Assembly: GCF_900156865.1 (NCBI RefSeq)
Contig: NZ_LT732529.1
Location: 1,071,056-1,135,055 of the forward strand
Direction: 5' to 3'
Length of the DNA: 64,000 nt
Source: Litchfieldia sinesaloumensis
Lineage (GTDB): Bacteria; Bacillota; Bacilli; Bacillales; Bacillaceae_L
Of the stretch, positions 29,714 to 40,470 are shown piece by piece; the stretch's first letter is position 1, and each line of letters opens with the position of its first letter. The translations under genes were made by a program, and so were the position numbers. The notes below the pieces were generated by a model, which had not been told where the DNA came from, did not search any database, and saw nothing but the letters and a program-made list of their open reading frames with translations.

Positions 29714-30050
29714 TATATATCAACTCCTGAACTAATTTTGCCGATACAACGCGTTCTGAAACTGATTCGTATGTATTGTGAAGTATGATGTTCTTGTTTA
29801 ATTACGTATTCATTATAGCATATGTACGTTATAATTTTGCCATTTTAACTAAGTTCTGAGAATAGATATTATGTCTACTAGAAAATAAATGTAGACTCAA
29901 TTAAGCGCTAACTAGTCCCACCACCTTTTCTTAGGCTAAAATATGTACTATATAAAAAACGCCAATTTGGCGTTTTTTTAGTGAGCTACTATTCAGGATT
30001 AATACCTTAGCTAAGTCGATTTGTTGATCACGAACAATATACTTTTACGA
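29714..30050. other. Intergenic region between the RHH gene and the endonuclease remnant
   Basis: This AT-rich stretch of 337 bases has no convincing ORF. It should hold the promoter of the leftward ribbon-helix-helix gene, though I see no clear -35/-10 pair. Apart from the terminator at 29954-29978 I see nothing in it. Confidence 0.6.
29954..29978. terminator. Terminator of the endonuclease remnant
   Basis: AAAAAACGCCAA (29954-29965) pairs with TTGGCGTTTTTT (29967-29978), a nearly perfect palindrome with T on both strands. It lies 70 nt after the stop at 30051. Confidence 0.82.
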
Positions 30051-31100
<1,050 letters not shown>

Positions 31101-31269
31101 TCAGGAAATTGTGAATGTTTCTTATCTTAATTCAGTCTCGATATTTTCACCAATAACTGAAAGTTCTTAAAAATTGACCGATAAATTAGTCGCTGTTATT
31201 ATAAGGAAATACTACGTAGTGTACGGGTAGGATTTTTCTTATAACTGTACAGAAAGGCGCGAAAACTAC

Positions 31270-32493
31270 ATGAACAAACCTACAGGAACGAAACGTTTAC
31301 AACTTGCATTGCTCTTAGGGTCACTTGGACTGCTAGGACCCTTCACAATTGATATGTATTTACCATCATTTCCTACAATTGTGGAGGATTATGGAACGAC
31401 TGCATCACTCGTCCAAATCAGTTTAACGACATGTTTGCTAGGACTAGGAGTTGGGCAATTAATTATTGGCCCAATGAGTGATGTACTAGGTCGACGAAAG
31501 CCATTACTTATTTTTCTTATCATGTATTTGATTGCTTCCGTTATTTGCGCTTTTGCTCCATCTATTTATCTATTTATTACAGGTCGTTTTCTACAAGGAT
31601 TTGCAGCAGCCGGTGGACTTGTAATTTCTAGAGCGATTGTTCGGGATCTATATAGCGGTAGGGAATTAACCAAGTTCTTTTCATTATTAATGTTGGTTGG
31701 TAACCTTGGCCCTATTGTCGCACCAATTGCTGGTGGCGGAGTACTTGCATTTACGGATTGGAAAGGTGTATTTATTGTTTTATCAGTTGTGGGCTTGCTA
31801 CTGTTCCTTATCATTACCTTTAACCTTGAGGAAACATTGCCGGTTGAAAAACGCGTACCCAGTAATCTAGCACAAGTACTTAACAATTTTGGTTCTCTTT
31901 TTAAAGACCGAGAGTTCCTTGGTTATGCACTTACACAAGGTTTTATCGTTGCGGGTATTTTTGCATATGTATCTGGTATTCCTTTTGTCTATCAGAATAT
32001 TTATGGGGTCTCACCTCAAGTATTTAGTTTGTTATTTGGAGTAAATGGTGTGGGTTTAATTATTGGTACGCAGTTAGTTGGCCGTTTAGCAGATATAATT
32101 CCAGAGAAGACCTTCTTGAAATTCGGATTATTTCTTTCCACTACAGCAGGAACTTGTTTATTAGTAGCTCTTTTGTTAAAGGCATCACTTATTGCTGTTG
32201 CGATTCCAATTTTCTTTTTAGTGTGTTCGATTAGTATTATCTCAACAACTTCCTTTGCATTAGCTATCGAAACGCAAGGTCATATTGCGGGAAGTGCTTC
32301 CGCGTTGTTAGGGCTACTACCATTTGTTCTAGGATCAATTACATCCCCCCTTGTTGGGGTGGCAGGAGAATATTCAGCCATACCGATGGGTGTTGTTATT
32401 TTATCGACTAGTTTACTAGCTCTCCTTTCCTACTTTGGATTAGTTCGAAGAGCATCTCTTCAAGTACCAACTGCGAAGAAGTATTCTGGTTGA
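31270..32493 (+). CDS. Bcr/CflA family MFS drug exporter
   Basis: The 407-residue protein has twelve membrane helices and the Bcr/CflA motifs: FTIDMYLPSFP in helix 1, GPMSDVLGRRKPLL (MFS motif A) and RFLQGFAAAGGLVISRAIVRDLYSG. Members export bicyclomycin, chloramphenicol, sulfonamides or cysteine using the proton gradient, and the substrate here is unknown. GAAAGGCG lies upstream of the ATG. A 180-nt region separates it from the divergent SOS promoter. Confidence 0.9.
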   Translation: MNKPTGTKRLQLALLLGSLGLLGPFTIDMYLPSFPTIVEDYGTTASLVQISLTTCLLGLGVGQLIIGPMSDVLGRRKPLLIFLIMYLIASVICAFAPSIYLFITGRFLQGFAAAGGLVISRAIVRDLYSGRELTKFFSLLMLVGNLGPIVAPIAGGGVLAFTDWKGVFIVLSVVGLLLFLIITFNLEETLPVEKRVPSNLAQVLNNFGSLFKDREFLGYALTQGFIVAGIFAYVSGIPFVYQNIYGVSPQVFSLLFGVNGVGLIIGTQLVGRLADIIPEKTFLKFGLFLSTTAGTCLLVALLLKASLIAVAIPIFFLVCSISIISTTSFALAIETQGHIAGSASALLGLLPFVLGSITSPLVGVAGEYSAIPMGVVILSTSLLALLSYFGLVRRASLQVPTAKKYSG

Positions 32494-32516
32494 TTAATCA
32501 TACCTCTCTTAGTACG

Positions 32517-32566
32517 AAAACCGCTTATGTTATAGAGCTCTCTCTATAGAACATAAGCGGTTTTTT
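32517..32566 (+). terminator. Terminator of the MFS exporter gene
   Basis: AAAACCGCTTATGTT (32517-32531) pairs perfectly with AACATAAGCGGTTTT (32550-32564), with more T after. Confidence 0.87.
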
Positions 32567-32789
32567 ATGTGCTTTTGGTATAGATATCCTTTAATTTATC
32601 ACTCAAATTAAAGTCGGGAAATAATACAAGTATCACTAAATGCAGAAGTTATTCTGCAAAACTATATGTAACTATCGATATTTTTGTGATATAACATCGT
32701 CTTTTTCTACAATAACAAAGCATGAAATGCATTAATCCTAATGTATTTTTGATTCCTCTCCCCTTCCCTATAAAAGTAGAAAAAACCAT

Positions 32790-32820
32790 AAAAAAGAACC
32801 CTACGCTTTGCGTAAGGTTC
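32790..32820 (-). terminator. Terminator of the class V aminotransferase gene
   Basis: On the minus strand, GAACCTTACGC pairs with GCGTAGGGTTC, followed by TTTTTTATGG. It lies about 20 nt after the stop at 32839. Confidence 0.85.
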
Positions 32821-32838
32821 CAGTTTTGCCATTATTAT

Positions 32839-33996
32839 TTATTTACCAAGTGAAGATAAGAATACATTTTGTGCGGCATTTACTCCTGCACCAGGTTCAA
32901 ATCGGTAAGAAAAGTCTTGCAAGCCTGCTTCCATGAGTGAAACAGCTTGTAGGACGTCACTTGGGAAACAATAGCCCATATGACCAAATCTAAATATTTT
33001 CCCTTGCAGATTCCCTAGGCCACCGGCAAAATCAAGATGGTACTTCTTCTTAAGGTGTCCTAGATATTCTGCAAGATCCAAACCTTCCGGGGTACGGATT
33101 GCAGTTATAGTCGGTGAGGCGAATTCATCACTAGTTAATAGTTCAATAGAAAGGGCTCTCATGGATTCGCGAACCATGTTCTTCATTAGTTCATGTCGTT
33201 CTACCGTTTTTGCAAATCCCCCCTCCTCGTCAACTAAATCACATACAGCCGAAAGTCCCATTATAAGTGAAATAGCTGGGGTGTTTGGAGTCATTCCTTT
33301 TTCTGCCCACTCTCGATAACTTAATAGATTTAGATAATACGCACTAGAACGATTAGCCTCAATTATCATCCATGCTCTCTCACTAAGGGCTATAAGAGAA
33401 AGTCCTGGAGGAAGCATCATTGCTTTTTGTGAACCGGTTACTAATATATCAATTCCCCATTGGTCCATTTCAGCAGGTGCTCCGCCGATACAACTTACTC
33501 CATCGACAATAAAGAGAGCATCTGAATGGTTATGTACCACTTCTGCTAATTGCTCAATTGGATTTAATATTCCAGTAGATGTTTCATTATACGTAGCAAA
33601 TACGGCTTTGATATTTGAAAGCGGCTTCAAAAATGCTTCTAAGTCTTCTTTCGTACACGCTTCGCCCCACTTTTTTTCAAGCTTATGTACTTGTAGGCCG
33701 TACTTTTCACAGATTGAAACGAAATAATCACCAAAAGCACCAACAGTGATGACGACTACTTCTTCTCCAGGAGCAACCGTATTAACCACAGCTGCTTCTA
33801 ACGCTGCCGTCCCTCCTGATGGGAGAAGTAAAATATCTTGGTTTGTTCCGAAGAAAGGTTTTACACGTTCTGTAACGTCTCTGTACAGGTTTACAAATTC
33901 TTCTGTACGGTGGCTAAACATATCCTGGGACATAGCTAATTCCACTTTTTTAGGGATTGGAGTAGGTCCAGGATGTCTAAGAATAGTTGGATACAT
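32839..33996 (-). CDS. Class V aminotransferase (alanine-glyoxylate/serine-pyruvate type)
   Basis: The 385-residue PLP enzyme starts TILRHPGPTPIPKKVELAM and has LLLPSGGTAALEAAVVN, the cofactor-binding Asp in FIVDGVSCIGG and the PLP Lys in TGSQKAMMLPPGL. The closest types are alanine-glyoxylate, serine-glyoxylate and PucG-like aminotransferases; the exact substrate cannot be read. Of the adjacent ATGs at 33999 and 33996, the second lies 5 nt after GAGGGA and is preferred. It is divergent from the ADH-ALDH pair. Confidence 0.85.
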   Translation of the reverse strand: MYPTILRHPGPTPIPKKVELAMSQDMFSHRTEEFVNLYRDVTERVKPFFGTNQDILLLPSGGTAALEAAVVNTVAPGEEVVVITVGAFGDYFVSICEKYGLQVHKLEKKWGEACTKEDLEAFLKPLSNIKAVFATYNETSTGILNPIEQLAEVVHNHSDALFIVDGVSCIGGAPAEMDQWGIDILVTGSQKAMMLPPGLSLIALSERAWMIIEANRSSAYYLNLLSYREWAEKGMTPNTPAISLIMGLSAVCDLVDEEGGFAKTVERHELMKNMVRESMRALSIELLTSDEFASPTITAIRTPEGLDLAEYLGHLKKKYHLDFAGGLGNLQGKIFRFGHMGYCFPSDVLQAVSLMEAGLQDFSYRFEPGAGVNAAQNVFLSSLGK

Positions 33997-34282
33997 CATA
34001 TTCCCTCGCTTTCGAATGGTTAACAAATTTTTTCAACATATCAATAATTTTTCTATCTTCCTCTTCCCTATCATATAATATGTAAGAGTTTTCAGCTAGT
34101 ATTTGATGGTTTTTAGTCAACTTCCCTCCTTTTCTCGTAGAATTTATAAAAAGATCTCTATGTTAAATATTGTTAATCTATTATTATAGTAGTAAGATTC
34201 TTATTCACGGTTATCCATAAAAAAGAATGATTGTTATGACATATTAATTAGCTACTATTCCATTAACGAAATGAGGGTTTGT

Positions 34283-35482
34283 ATGTATAAAATGTATTGC
34301 AGAAGCTATCAAGGTATCATGAGGATGTCTTCCCGATTTTTACCTTGGCGTGAGCCAGAATTAATAGAAGGTGAAAATAGTCTCTCTAAACTGCCTAAGG
34401 TAATCAAAAACCAAGGTGTTAATCGTACTTTAATTGTTACGGATAAGGGCATCATCGCAGTAGGACTAATGAATGACTTCCTTGAGAACTTACGCAGTGA
34501 AGAAATTGAGTTTGTGATCTACGATAAAACAGTTCCAAATCCTACGATAGATAATATTGATGAGGCTTTACAGCTCTATAAAACCAATGATTGTCAAGGT
34601 ATTGTGGCCTTTGGTGGAGGATCACCGATTGATTGTGCTAAAGGTGTAGGCGCACGTCTGGCGAGACCGAAAAAAACCATTAACCAGATGAAAGGTGTAT
34701 TGAAGGTTCTGAAAAAAATGCCGCCATTATTTGCGGTACCCACAACTGCTGGTACTGGTAGTGAAGCAACGCTTGCAGCAGTTATATCTGACAGCAGAAC
34801 GCTTGAAAAATACGCAATTATGGATACATCACTTATCCCTCATTTTGCCGTTCTTGACCCTACTCTCACAGTTGGACTTCCGTCGCATATCACATCAACA
34901 ACGGGAATCGATGCACTAACACATGCGGTTGAGTCGTATATTGGCAGAAGTAACACAAAAGAAACTAGACAATGGAGTGTTGATGCCGTTAAACTAATTT
35001 TCGATAACTTATATGAAGCTTATACAAACGGCGAAAATATGAATGCTCGTAAGAATATGCAAAAAGCAGCCTATTACGCGGGTATGGCTTTCACTCGTGC
35101 ATATGTTGGATATGTACATGCAATCGCACATACATTGGGTGGTAGTTACGGTCTACCTCATGGACTCGCAAATGCTATTATATTACCTTATGTTCTTGAG
35201 TATTATGGGGAGTCTGTTCATAAACCTTTGGCAGAGTTAGCCGACGTAGTTGGCGTATGTGAACCATCTGATTCGACTAGTCAGAAGGCATCGAAGTTTA
35301 TTAAAGCAATCAGGGATCTTAATGAACGAATGGAAATCCCTTCAAAGGTAAATTGTATTATTGAACGTGATATCCCATTATTAATTGAACGAGCTTTAAA
35401 AGAAGCGAATCCGCTCTACCCTGTTCCAAAGATTCTATATAAAGAGGATTTATTACATCTGATTAAAGCAATAAAGGCGTAA
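34283..35482 (+). CDS. Iron-containing alcohol dehydrogenase
   Basis: The 399-residue group III dehydrogenase has the NAD-binding motif GIVAFGGGSPIDCAKGVG, TTAGTGSEAT, and metal ligands in ALTHAVESYIG and AIAHTLGGSYGLPHGLANA. It likely oxidises primary alcohols or reduces aldehydes. GAGGG lies 5 nt before ATG 34283; ATG 34271 lies upstream of that site. An aldehyde dehydrogenase gene follows after 20 nt, so alcohol and acid are probably linked through the aldehyde. The physiological substrate is unknown. Confidence 0.88.
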   Translation: MYKMYCRSYQGIMRMSSRFLPWREPELIEGENSLSKLPKVIKNQGVNRTLIVTDKGIIAVGLMNDFLENLRSEEIEFVIYDKTVPNPTIDNIDEALQLYKTNDCQGIVAFGGGSPIDCAKGVGARLARPKKTINQMKGVLKVLKKMPPLFAVPTTAGTGSEATLAAVISDSRTLEKYAIMDTSLIPHFAVLDPTLTVGLPSHITSTTGIDALTHAVESYIGRSNTKETRQWSVDAVKLIFDNLYEAYTNGENMNARKNMQKAAYYAGMAFTRAYVGYVHAIAHTLGGSYGLPHGLANAIILPYVLEYYGESVHKPLAELADVVGVCEPSDSTSQKASKFIKAIRDLNERMEIPSKVNCIIERDIPLLIERALKEANPLYPVPKILYKEDLLHLIKAIKA

Positions 35483-35502
35483 TATGCAAGGGGGTTATAC
35501 AT

Positions 35503-36873
35503 TTGGAAAACTATCATTCACTTATCGAGAAACAAAAAGCGTTTTTTAGAACAGATAAGACGAAAAATATTGATTTTAGAATAGATGCTTTGCAGAAATT
35601 AAGAATGGCAATTATTAATCATGAAAAATTACTTGTGGAAGCATTACGTATTGATTTAAATAAAGCCGAGTTTGAAGCTTATACCGCTGAGATTGGATTT
35701 GTACTGGCGGAATTACGTTTTACCATTAGTCAATTGCGTTCATGGGCGAAACCCAAAAAAGTGAAAACGCCAATGACTCATATCGGTTCTACTAGTTATG
35801 TCTATTCAGAACCTTATGGGACAGCATTAATAATTGCTCCGTGGAATTATCCCTTTCAATTAGCAATCGCACCTTTAATAGGAGCCATTGCTGCCGGGAA
35901 CTGTGCGGTAATTAAACCATCTGAATTGACACCAAAAACATCTGAACTTCTTGGTGACTTGCTTCATAATCTCTTTCCCGAAGAGTATATTGCGGTTGTT
36001 CAAGGTGGTGTTACGACAAGTCAAGCTCTCCTAAATGAAAAGTTTGATTACATCTTTTTCACTGGTAGTGTCCCGGTTGGTAAGATTGTTATGGAAGCAG
36101 CCACTAAAAATCTGACACCCATCACCCTGGAGTTAGGTGGAAAAAGTCCTTGTATTGTTCACGAGGATGCCAATATAAAGCTCGCTGCAAAACGAATTGC
36201 GTGGGGAAAGTTCACGAATGCTGGTCAGACTTGTATTGCCCCTGATTATCTTTATCTACATAAAAGCATTAAAGATAGATTTTTAAAACAGTTTAAAGAG
36301 ACAATCACAGAATTATATGGAGAACAGCCGTTGCATAATCCTGATTTCACCCATATTGTGAGTGATAGACATTTTGAACGATTGAACTCCTTTTTAACGA
36401 ATGGTGATATTTATATAGGCGGTAGTACAAATCGTGATGAATTGGTGATTGAACCAACAGTTTTAACGAATATCACATGGGATGATCCGGTAATGGAGGA
36501 TGAAATTTTTGGACCGATACTCCCAGTGCTTGAGTATGACAATCTATCGGATGTCGTGAACGAAATTCACAGGAATCCGAAGCCTCTTGCGTTCTACATT
36601 TTTACAGAAGACCAATCCGTACAACAAAAGATGTTAAACAGTGTTTCCTTTGGCGGAGGTTGTATAAATGATACGGTCTATCATTTTGCTTCACCACATT
36701 TGCCTTTTGGAGGTGTTGGGATTAGCGGGATTGGATCCTATCATGGAAAAGGAAGTTTTGATACCTTTTCTCATAAAAAAAGTGTCTTAAAGCAAACAAC
36801 ACGATTTGATATTCCATTTAGATATCCTAATGTAAAGGATGGTCTTAAGAAAATTAAGATGTTTTTAAAATAA
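35503..36873 (+). CDS. Aldehyde dehydrogenase (YwdH-like)
   Basis: The 456-residue enzyme is of the short class 3 type, with YGTALIIAPWNYPFQL, FFTGSVPVGK, the catalytic Glu210 in LELGGKSP and the nucleophile Cys244 in GQTCIAPDY. The C terminus is hydrophobic/basic (GLKKIKMFLK). Relatives oxidise medium- and long-chain fatty aldehydes. A TTG start at 35503 is supported by AAGGGGG about 8 nt upstream. It forms an operon with the alcohol dehydrogenase. Confidence 0.9.
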   Translation: MENYHSLIEKQKAFFRTDKTKNIDFRIDALQKLRMAIINHEKLLVEALRIDLNKAEFEAYTAEIGFVLAELRFTISQLRSWAKPKKVKTPMTHIGSTSYVYSEPYGTALIIAPWNYPFQLAIAPLIGAIAAGNCAVIKPSELTPKTSELLGDLLHNLFPEEYIAVVQGGVTTSQALLNEKFDYIFFTGSVPVGKIVMEAATKNLTPITLELGGKSPCIVHEDANIKLAAKRIAWGKFTNAGQTCIAPDYLYLHKSIKDRFLKQFKETITELYGEQPLHNPDFTHIVSDRHFERLNSFLTNGDIYIGGSTNRDELVIEPTVLTNITWDDPVMEDEIFGPILPVLEYDNLSDVVNEIHRNPKPLAFYIFTEDQSVQQKMLNSVSFGGGCINDTVYHFASPHLPFGGVGISGIGSYHGKGSFDTFSHKKSVLKQTTRFDIPFRYPNVKDGLKKIKMFLK

Positions 36874-36920
36874 AGAATAGGTCCAATCCATATAATGTCA
36901 TGGATTGGACCTATTCTTTT
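36872..36920. terminator. Terminator of the ADH-ALDH operon
   Basis: AAAGAATAGGTCCAATCCA (36872-36890) pairs perfectly with TGGATTGGACCTATTCTTT (36901-36919). It also ends the convergent ydj-like operon. Confidence 0.9.
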
Positions 36921-36941
36921 GATAACTGAATTATGGCTAAG

Positions 36942-37781
36942 TTAAAACCCTCTACCTCCGCCGCCAGATCTACCACCGCCACCGCCGGAAAAGGAGCCAC
37001 CTCCACCACTATTTGTATTTCTTTGGATTTTTTGCTGGGTGACTCGCGTGTTGTAATGACGATCCATTTTATTGGTTACAGCAAATGTATTTGACTGTAG
37101 ATAGGTATTCGCCGTTGTTGTAGAGCGACCTCGATTATACATTGCCATGACACCTACTGAAATAACGCCAATGGCTATCGCGATAGCCAAGTATAGTAGA
37201 AGTTCTTTCAGTAATTCACCATCCGATGAACTAGTTGCAGTAGAAGTATAACCATCAGAATGGGAATAGCCTCCAGAAGGTGAAGACCCTTCAAATTCAG
37301 ACTCAGGAATTCCTGCTTCCATCGTTCGTTCTAAATCAACTAAGAACGCTTTTGCACTTTCACCAAATGCTTCATCTGTTAAATATGGATAGACGTGATC
37401 GAGGATTTGTTCGACAGTACTGTCTGGAAAATAGTCTACAATGCGGTCTCTCGTAAAGATATACACTTCGCGATTATCCATGTCGATTAGATATAAAATT
37501 CCATCAGCAGTTCCTTCATATCCGAACCCGTGTTGATCATAAAAATCACTAGCATACTGGCCAGCTGACTTACCTTCGCTGTCATTAGTCGTAACAATGC
37601 GGATATCCATTTGGTATTGTTCAATCAATCGACTAGCATGTTCCTGTAGTTCAACCTTTTCTGTTTCAGAAAATAAGCTAGCCTCGTCAAAAACCAATTC
37701 TGTGTTCGCAAATGCAAGTGTCGCAAAGCTAAGCAGGATGAGGAAGAATAAAGGTAATAAAAGGACTTTTTTCTTTACCAT
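36942..37781 (-). CDS. TPM-domain membrane protein (YdjH-like)
   Basis: The 279-residue protein has a signal peptide (KKKVLLLPLFFLILLSFATLAFA), then a TPM/YgcG domain (LVFDEASLFSETEKVELQEHASRL, IDMDNREVYIFTRD), a membrane helix near 185-210 and a glycine-rich tail GGGGSFSGGGGGRSGGGG. In B. subtilis YdjH lies in the pspA-ydjG-ydjH-ydjI operon and works with YdjG and YdjI at the membrane. ATG 37781 follows AGGGGGC and overlaps the upstream ydjG-like gene by 7 nt, so translation is coupled. Confidence 0.85.
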   Translation of the reverse strand: MVKKKVLLLPLFFLILLSFATLAFANTELVFDEASLFSETEKVELQEHASRLIEQYQMDIRIVTTNDSEGKSAGQYASDFYDQHGFGYEGTADGILYLIDMDNREVYIFTRDRIVDYFPDSTVEQILDHVYPYLTDEAFGESAKAFLVDLERTMEAGIPESEFEGSSPSGGYSHSDGYTSTATSSSDGELLKELLLYLAIAIAIGVISVGVMAMYNRGRSTTTANTYLQSNTFAVTNKMDRHYNTRVTQQKIQRNTNSGGGGSFSGGGGGRSGGGGRGF

Positions 37782-38854
37782 ATGAATAAGCCCCCTAACG
37801 AAAGGACTGCAAAGACACTTGCTGAAATCATACCAAACCACTTACTTGCTCGACCGATGCTTATTGGCAAGTCTCCAGCAATTTTTCCGGTTTGACCATT
37901 CATCGCAAATATATAGGTCTTGCCTTTAAATTGATAGGTAAACATCCAAACAGGCAGTAACACATACTTCGCCTTGACATTCGATAGTTTTACGTTCGTA
38001 TTGTGAATTGAAACCCCGCTATACCCATGAATGGTGCCCTGGAGTAAAGTACCTAAATTATCTCGAAGTACATTCGAAATTCTACCATAGACATCATTTT
38101 GGTTCATATCATATTTTTCAGCAAAGAAGCCTGATAAATATGACATTGAGAAGTCTGTCAAATCCTTATAATCATAGGGCTCAAGAATGGACATTAGTTT
38201 ATCATCCATTTTTTTTGAACCATCTGCTGGTACATCGCGGAATATCGCTTTGCCCTCGCGCATGACTTTATAATATTTAGTTTCCGTATACCTCGTATCT
38301 CCTCTTGTATAGGTGCGAACTCTTCTCGCTTCTCCTTCAATCTTTCCAGCTGTGTTACTATCAAACAACCAAAATGGAACATAGATTCCTGATAGTTTTT
38401 CGAGCTGTGAATTTGAAGTGAAGAACTTTGGAAGTAAAGGTTTTCCTTTGCACCATTGGACGAATAATTCCTCTGCCCTTTTGCGGTCAAGTTTAAAAGG
38501 AATAACCATTTCAGGGCGGTACTCCCCCTCTAGTTGTCTAGGGATAATCGTTGGATTATGGCAATAATAACAAAATGTTGCAGCAGTCGTATCATCGGTA
38601 ACAATTTCTGCTCCACAACTGCTACACGTGTAACCTGTTGCTTTTTCATTAAATTCTTGGTCTAGTTCTTTGGCATGATGCAGAGCCTCTTTACTTACCT
38701 CTGCTTCTTCCTCTGCCTTTTCATTGTTAATAAAATTCTTTACGTCTTCTTCTGTAAATTCACTTAAACAATAATCACAGGTCCAGTTTTGTGTGTCGGC
38801 CTTGAATGCAAGTGGTCCCCCGCAGTTTATGCATTTGTATACAACAACCCCCAA
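37775..38854 (-). CDS. Zinc-ribbon membrane protein (YdjG-like)
   Basis: The 359-residue protein has two zinc ribbons, CINCGGPL...CDYC near residues 8-33 and CSSCGAEI...CYYC near 77-97. A large beta-rich middle domain includes SGIYVPFWLFDS and LLPVWMFTYQFKGKTYIFAMNGQTGKI, and a C-terminal hydrophobic segment ends the chain. This matches YdjG and related TFIIB-type zinc finger proteins. A TTG start at 38854 lies 7 nt after GAGGTG. The gene sits between ydjI-like and ydjH-like genes. Confidence 0.83.
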   Translation of the reverse strand: MGVVVYKCINCGGPLAFKADTQNWTCDYCLSEFTEEDVKNFINNEKAEEEAEVSKEALHHAKELDQEFNEKATGYTCSSCGAEIVTDDTTAATFCYYCHNPTIIPRQLEGEYRPEMVIPFKLDRKRAEELFVQWCKGKPLLPKFFTSNSQLEKLSGIYVPFWLFDSNTAGKIEGEARRVRTYTRGDTRYTETKYYKVMREGKAIFRDVPADGSKKMDDKLMSILEPYDYKDLTDFSMSYLSGFFAEKYDMNQNDVYGRISNVLRDNLGTLLQGTIHGYSGVSIHNTNVKLSNVKAKYVLLPVWMFTYQFKGKTYIFAMNGQTGKIAGDLPISIGRASKWFGMISASVFAVLSLGGLFIW

Positions 38855-38914
38855 CCCATATCACCTCTTATTCTTTCGTATATGGTTGCTTTTTTGAAAA
38901 GATGAACGTAAATA

Positions 38915-40213
38915 TTAGTGTTCGAAACGTGTCCCACACTCTGGACAGAATTTTGCGTTTTGATCTGAAGGTTTAAATCCACAATTATTACACGTTAATT
39001 CCTCGGGCTTTTTATTTCCACAATTTGAACAAAACTTCCCGCTATTTTCTTGACCACATTGACATTTCCACGTATCTGTTTTAGCTTCCTGCTTTGGTGT
39101 CCCACATTCTGAACAAAAATTGCCAGTATTGGTATGTCCACAAGAGCATTTCCATTGATTTTGGTTTGCTACTTCTTGATTTTGCTGTTGCTTCTGTTGT
39201 TGTTCCGCTTGTTGTTGCATTTGCTTACGATTTGTTTCAGAAGCAGCGCCCATAAAACCAGTTGAACCTTGCATACCCATTCCCATGCCTAAAAACCCTT
39301 GCATTGAACCAGCCTCATTGGATCCCGCTGCTTCCAAACCACGTGCTATTGCGCCTTGTACATAGCCTTCACGAACAGATGCGTCTTGGAGCATCGCACC
39401 TTGGTTTCGCATGTTGATGAGTTTTTGTGATTCTGGATCATACGATATACTGTTGATACCCACCGATTCAATCTGCATTCCTCGCATACGTGTCCAATCC
39501 TCATCTAGGACTTCAGCCATATACTTAGCAAGTTCCATCCCTTTTGAAGAAACATGTGAAATTCTAATCCCATCTGCAGACATTTTATTGATGGCTGTCT
39601 GCAAGGCATTCATATATTCAGATAAATACTGGCTATTAATATCAGTGATATCGACATTTGACTTATTACGTGGGATGGCTTCCATGAAAAATTTAATTGG
39701 ATCCGTAATTTTAATCGAATAACTTCCGTGAGCACGCAAAAATAACTCGGCATTATAAAAATTGTCAAAATAATTGATTGGATTACGAGTTCCAAATTTT
39801 ATCCCTTTGATTTCTTGTAGGTTGATAAAATAGACTTTTTGAGAAGTTGAGGGTACACCGCCAAACTTAAAACGGTTAAACGTTTCATATAAAGCCTCTT
39901 CAAACTGGCCATTAAATAATGAAGGTTGTGAAGAGTTTACTACTTGGTAATAACCTTCTTCAGCTGTATAATCGACAATCTTTCCACCATCCACTAAAAT
40001 CATAAACTGATTTGGATACACATGAATGATTGAACCATTCGAAATTGTCGAATCGGTCCCTTTAAAATTTTGATTACGACGATCTTTGGCACGTACCTTT
40101 ACACCAACTGACATGACGGTAGTGTCACTCATCGCCTGTGGCTCGATAACCTCAAGCCATTGATCTCCTAAATTCCCTTTTACTGCACCGACTGCTGCTT
40201 TAATAATTCCCAT
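38915..40213 (-). CDS. SPFH-domain protein with zinc ribbons (YdjI-like)
   Basis: The 432-residue protein begins with an SPFH/virion-core type domain (GNLGDQWLEVIEPQAMSDTTVMSVGV), has a Gln-rich linker near 335-360, and ends with three CxxC zinc ribbons (WKCSCGHTNTGNFCSECG, WKCQCGQENSGKFCSNCG, CNNCGFKP...CPECG). YdjI of B. subtilis helps place PspA at the membrane. AGGAGGGCC lies upstream of ATG 40213. It is the first gene of the operon and has a sigma-W-like promoter. Confidence 0.87.
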   Translation of the reverse strand: MGIIKAAVGAVKGNLGDQWLEVIEPQAMSDTTVMSVGVKVRAKDRRNQNFKGTDSTISNGSIIHVYPNQFMILVDGGKIVDYTAEEGYYQVVNSSQPSLFNGQFEEALYETFNRFKFGGVPSTSQKVYFINLQEIKGIKFGTRNPINYFDNFYNAELFLRAHGSYSIKITDPIKFFMEAIPRNKSNVDITDINSQYLSEYMNALQTAINKMSADGIRISHVSSKGMELAKYMAEVLDEDWTRMRGMQIESVGINSISYDPESQKLINMRNQGAMLQDASVREGYVQGAIARGLEAAGSNEAGSMQGFLGMGMGMQGSTGFMGAASETNRKQMQQQAEQQQKQQQNQEVANQNQWKCSCGHTNTGNFCSECGTPKQEAKTDTWKCQCGQENSGKFCSNCGNKKPEELTCNNCGFKPSDQNAKFCPECGTRFEH

Positions 40214-40327
40214 AATGGCCCTCCTGTTCAATTTGAATCTATTATTTACCTTAAGAAGTATAAGATTCATCGTGGATATTTACATCATTATGATAAACTC
40301 TCATTAAAAAACATGTATGTAACGTAA

Positions 40328-40354
40328 TACGAATAAACAAGGAAATAAGTTTCA
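40328..40354 (-). promoter_or_regulatory. Sigma-W-type promoter of the ydj-like operon
   Basis: On the minus strand, TGAAAC (40349-40354) and CGTA (40328-40331) are 17 nt apart, matching the sigma-W pattern TGAAAC-N16/17-CGTA. It lies about 115 nt before the ydjI-like ATG. The B. subtilis pspA-ydjGHI operon is known to be sigma-W controlled. Confidence 0.75.
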
Positions 40355-40435
40355 TTTAAAAGAGTTTTTCCTTATATTTACACTTGTGGCTATTGTTATA
40401 GAATCTTAAAATAGCTAGCCATCAGCTAACAAAGA

Positions 40436-40454
40436 AGCCCCGAGAATATTCTCG
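40436..40454 (-). terminator. Possible terminator of the HD-GYP gene
   Basis: CGAGAATATTCTCG (40441-40454) is a perfect 14-nt palindrome followed on the minus strand by GGGCTTCTTT. The tail is weak. Confidence 0.45.
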
Positions 40455-40470
40455 AAGCCGTAAAATCCAA

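Larger units (their letters stand above)
32494..32838. other. Intergenic region with two terminators
   Basis: This AT-rich stretch of 345 bases lies between convergent genes. It holds the two hairpins listed separately (32517-32566 and 32790-32820) and nothing else I can support. Confidence 0.6.

Noticed and set aside
38194-38490. 98-residue minus-strand ORF
   Set aside because: It lies wholly inside the YdjG-like gene in another frame.
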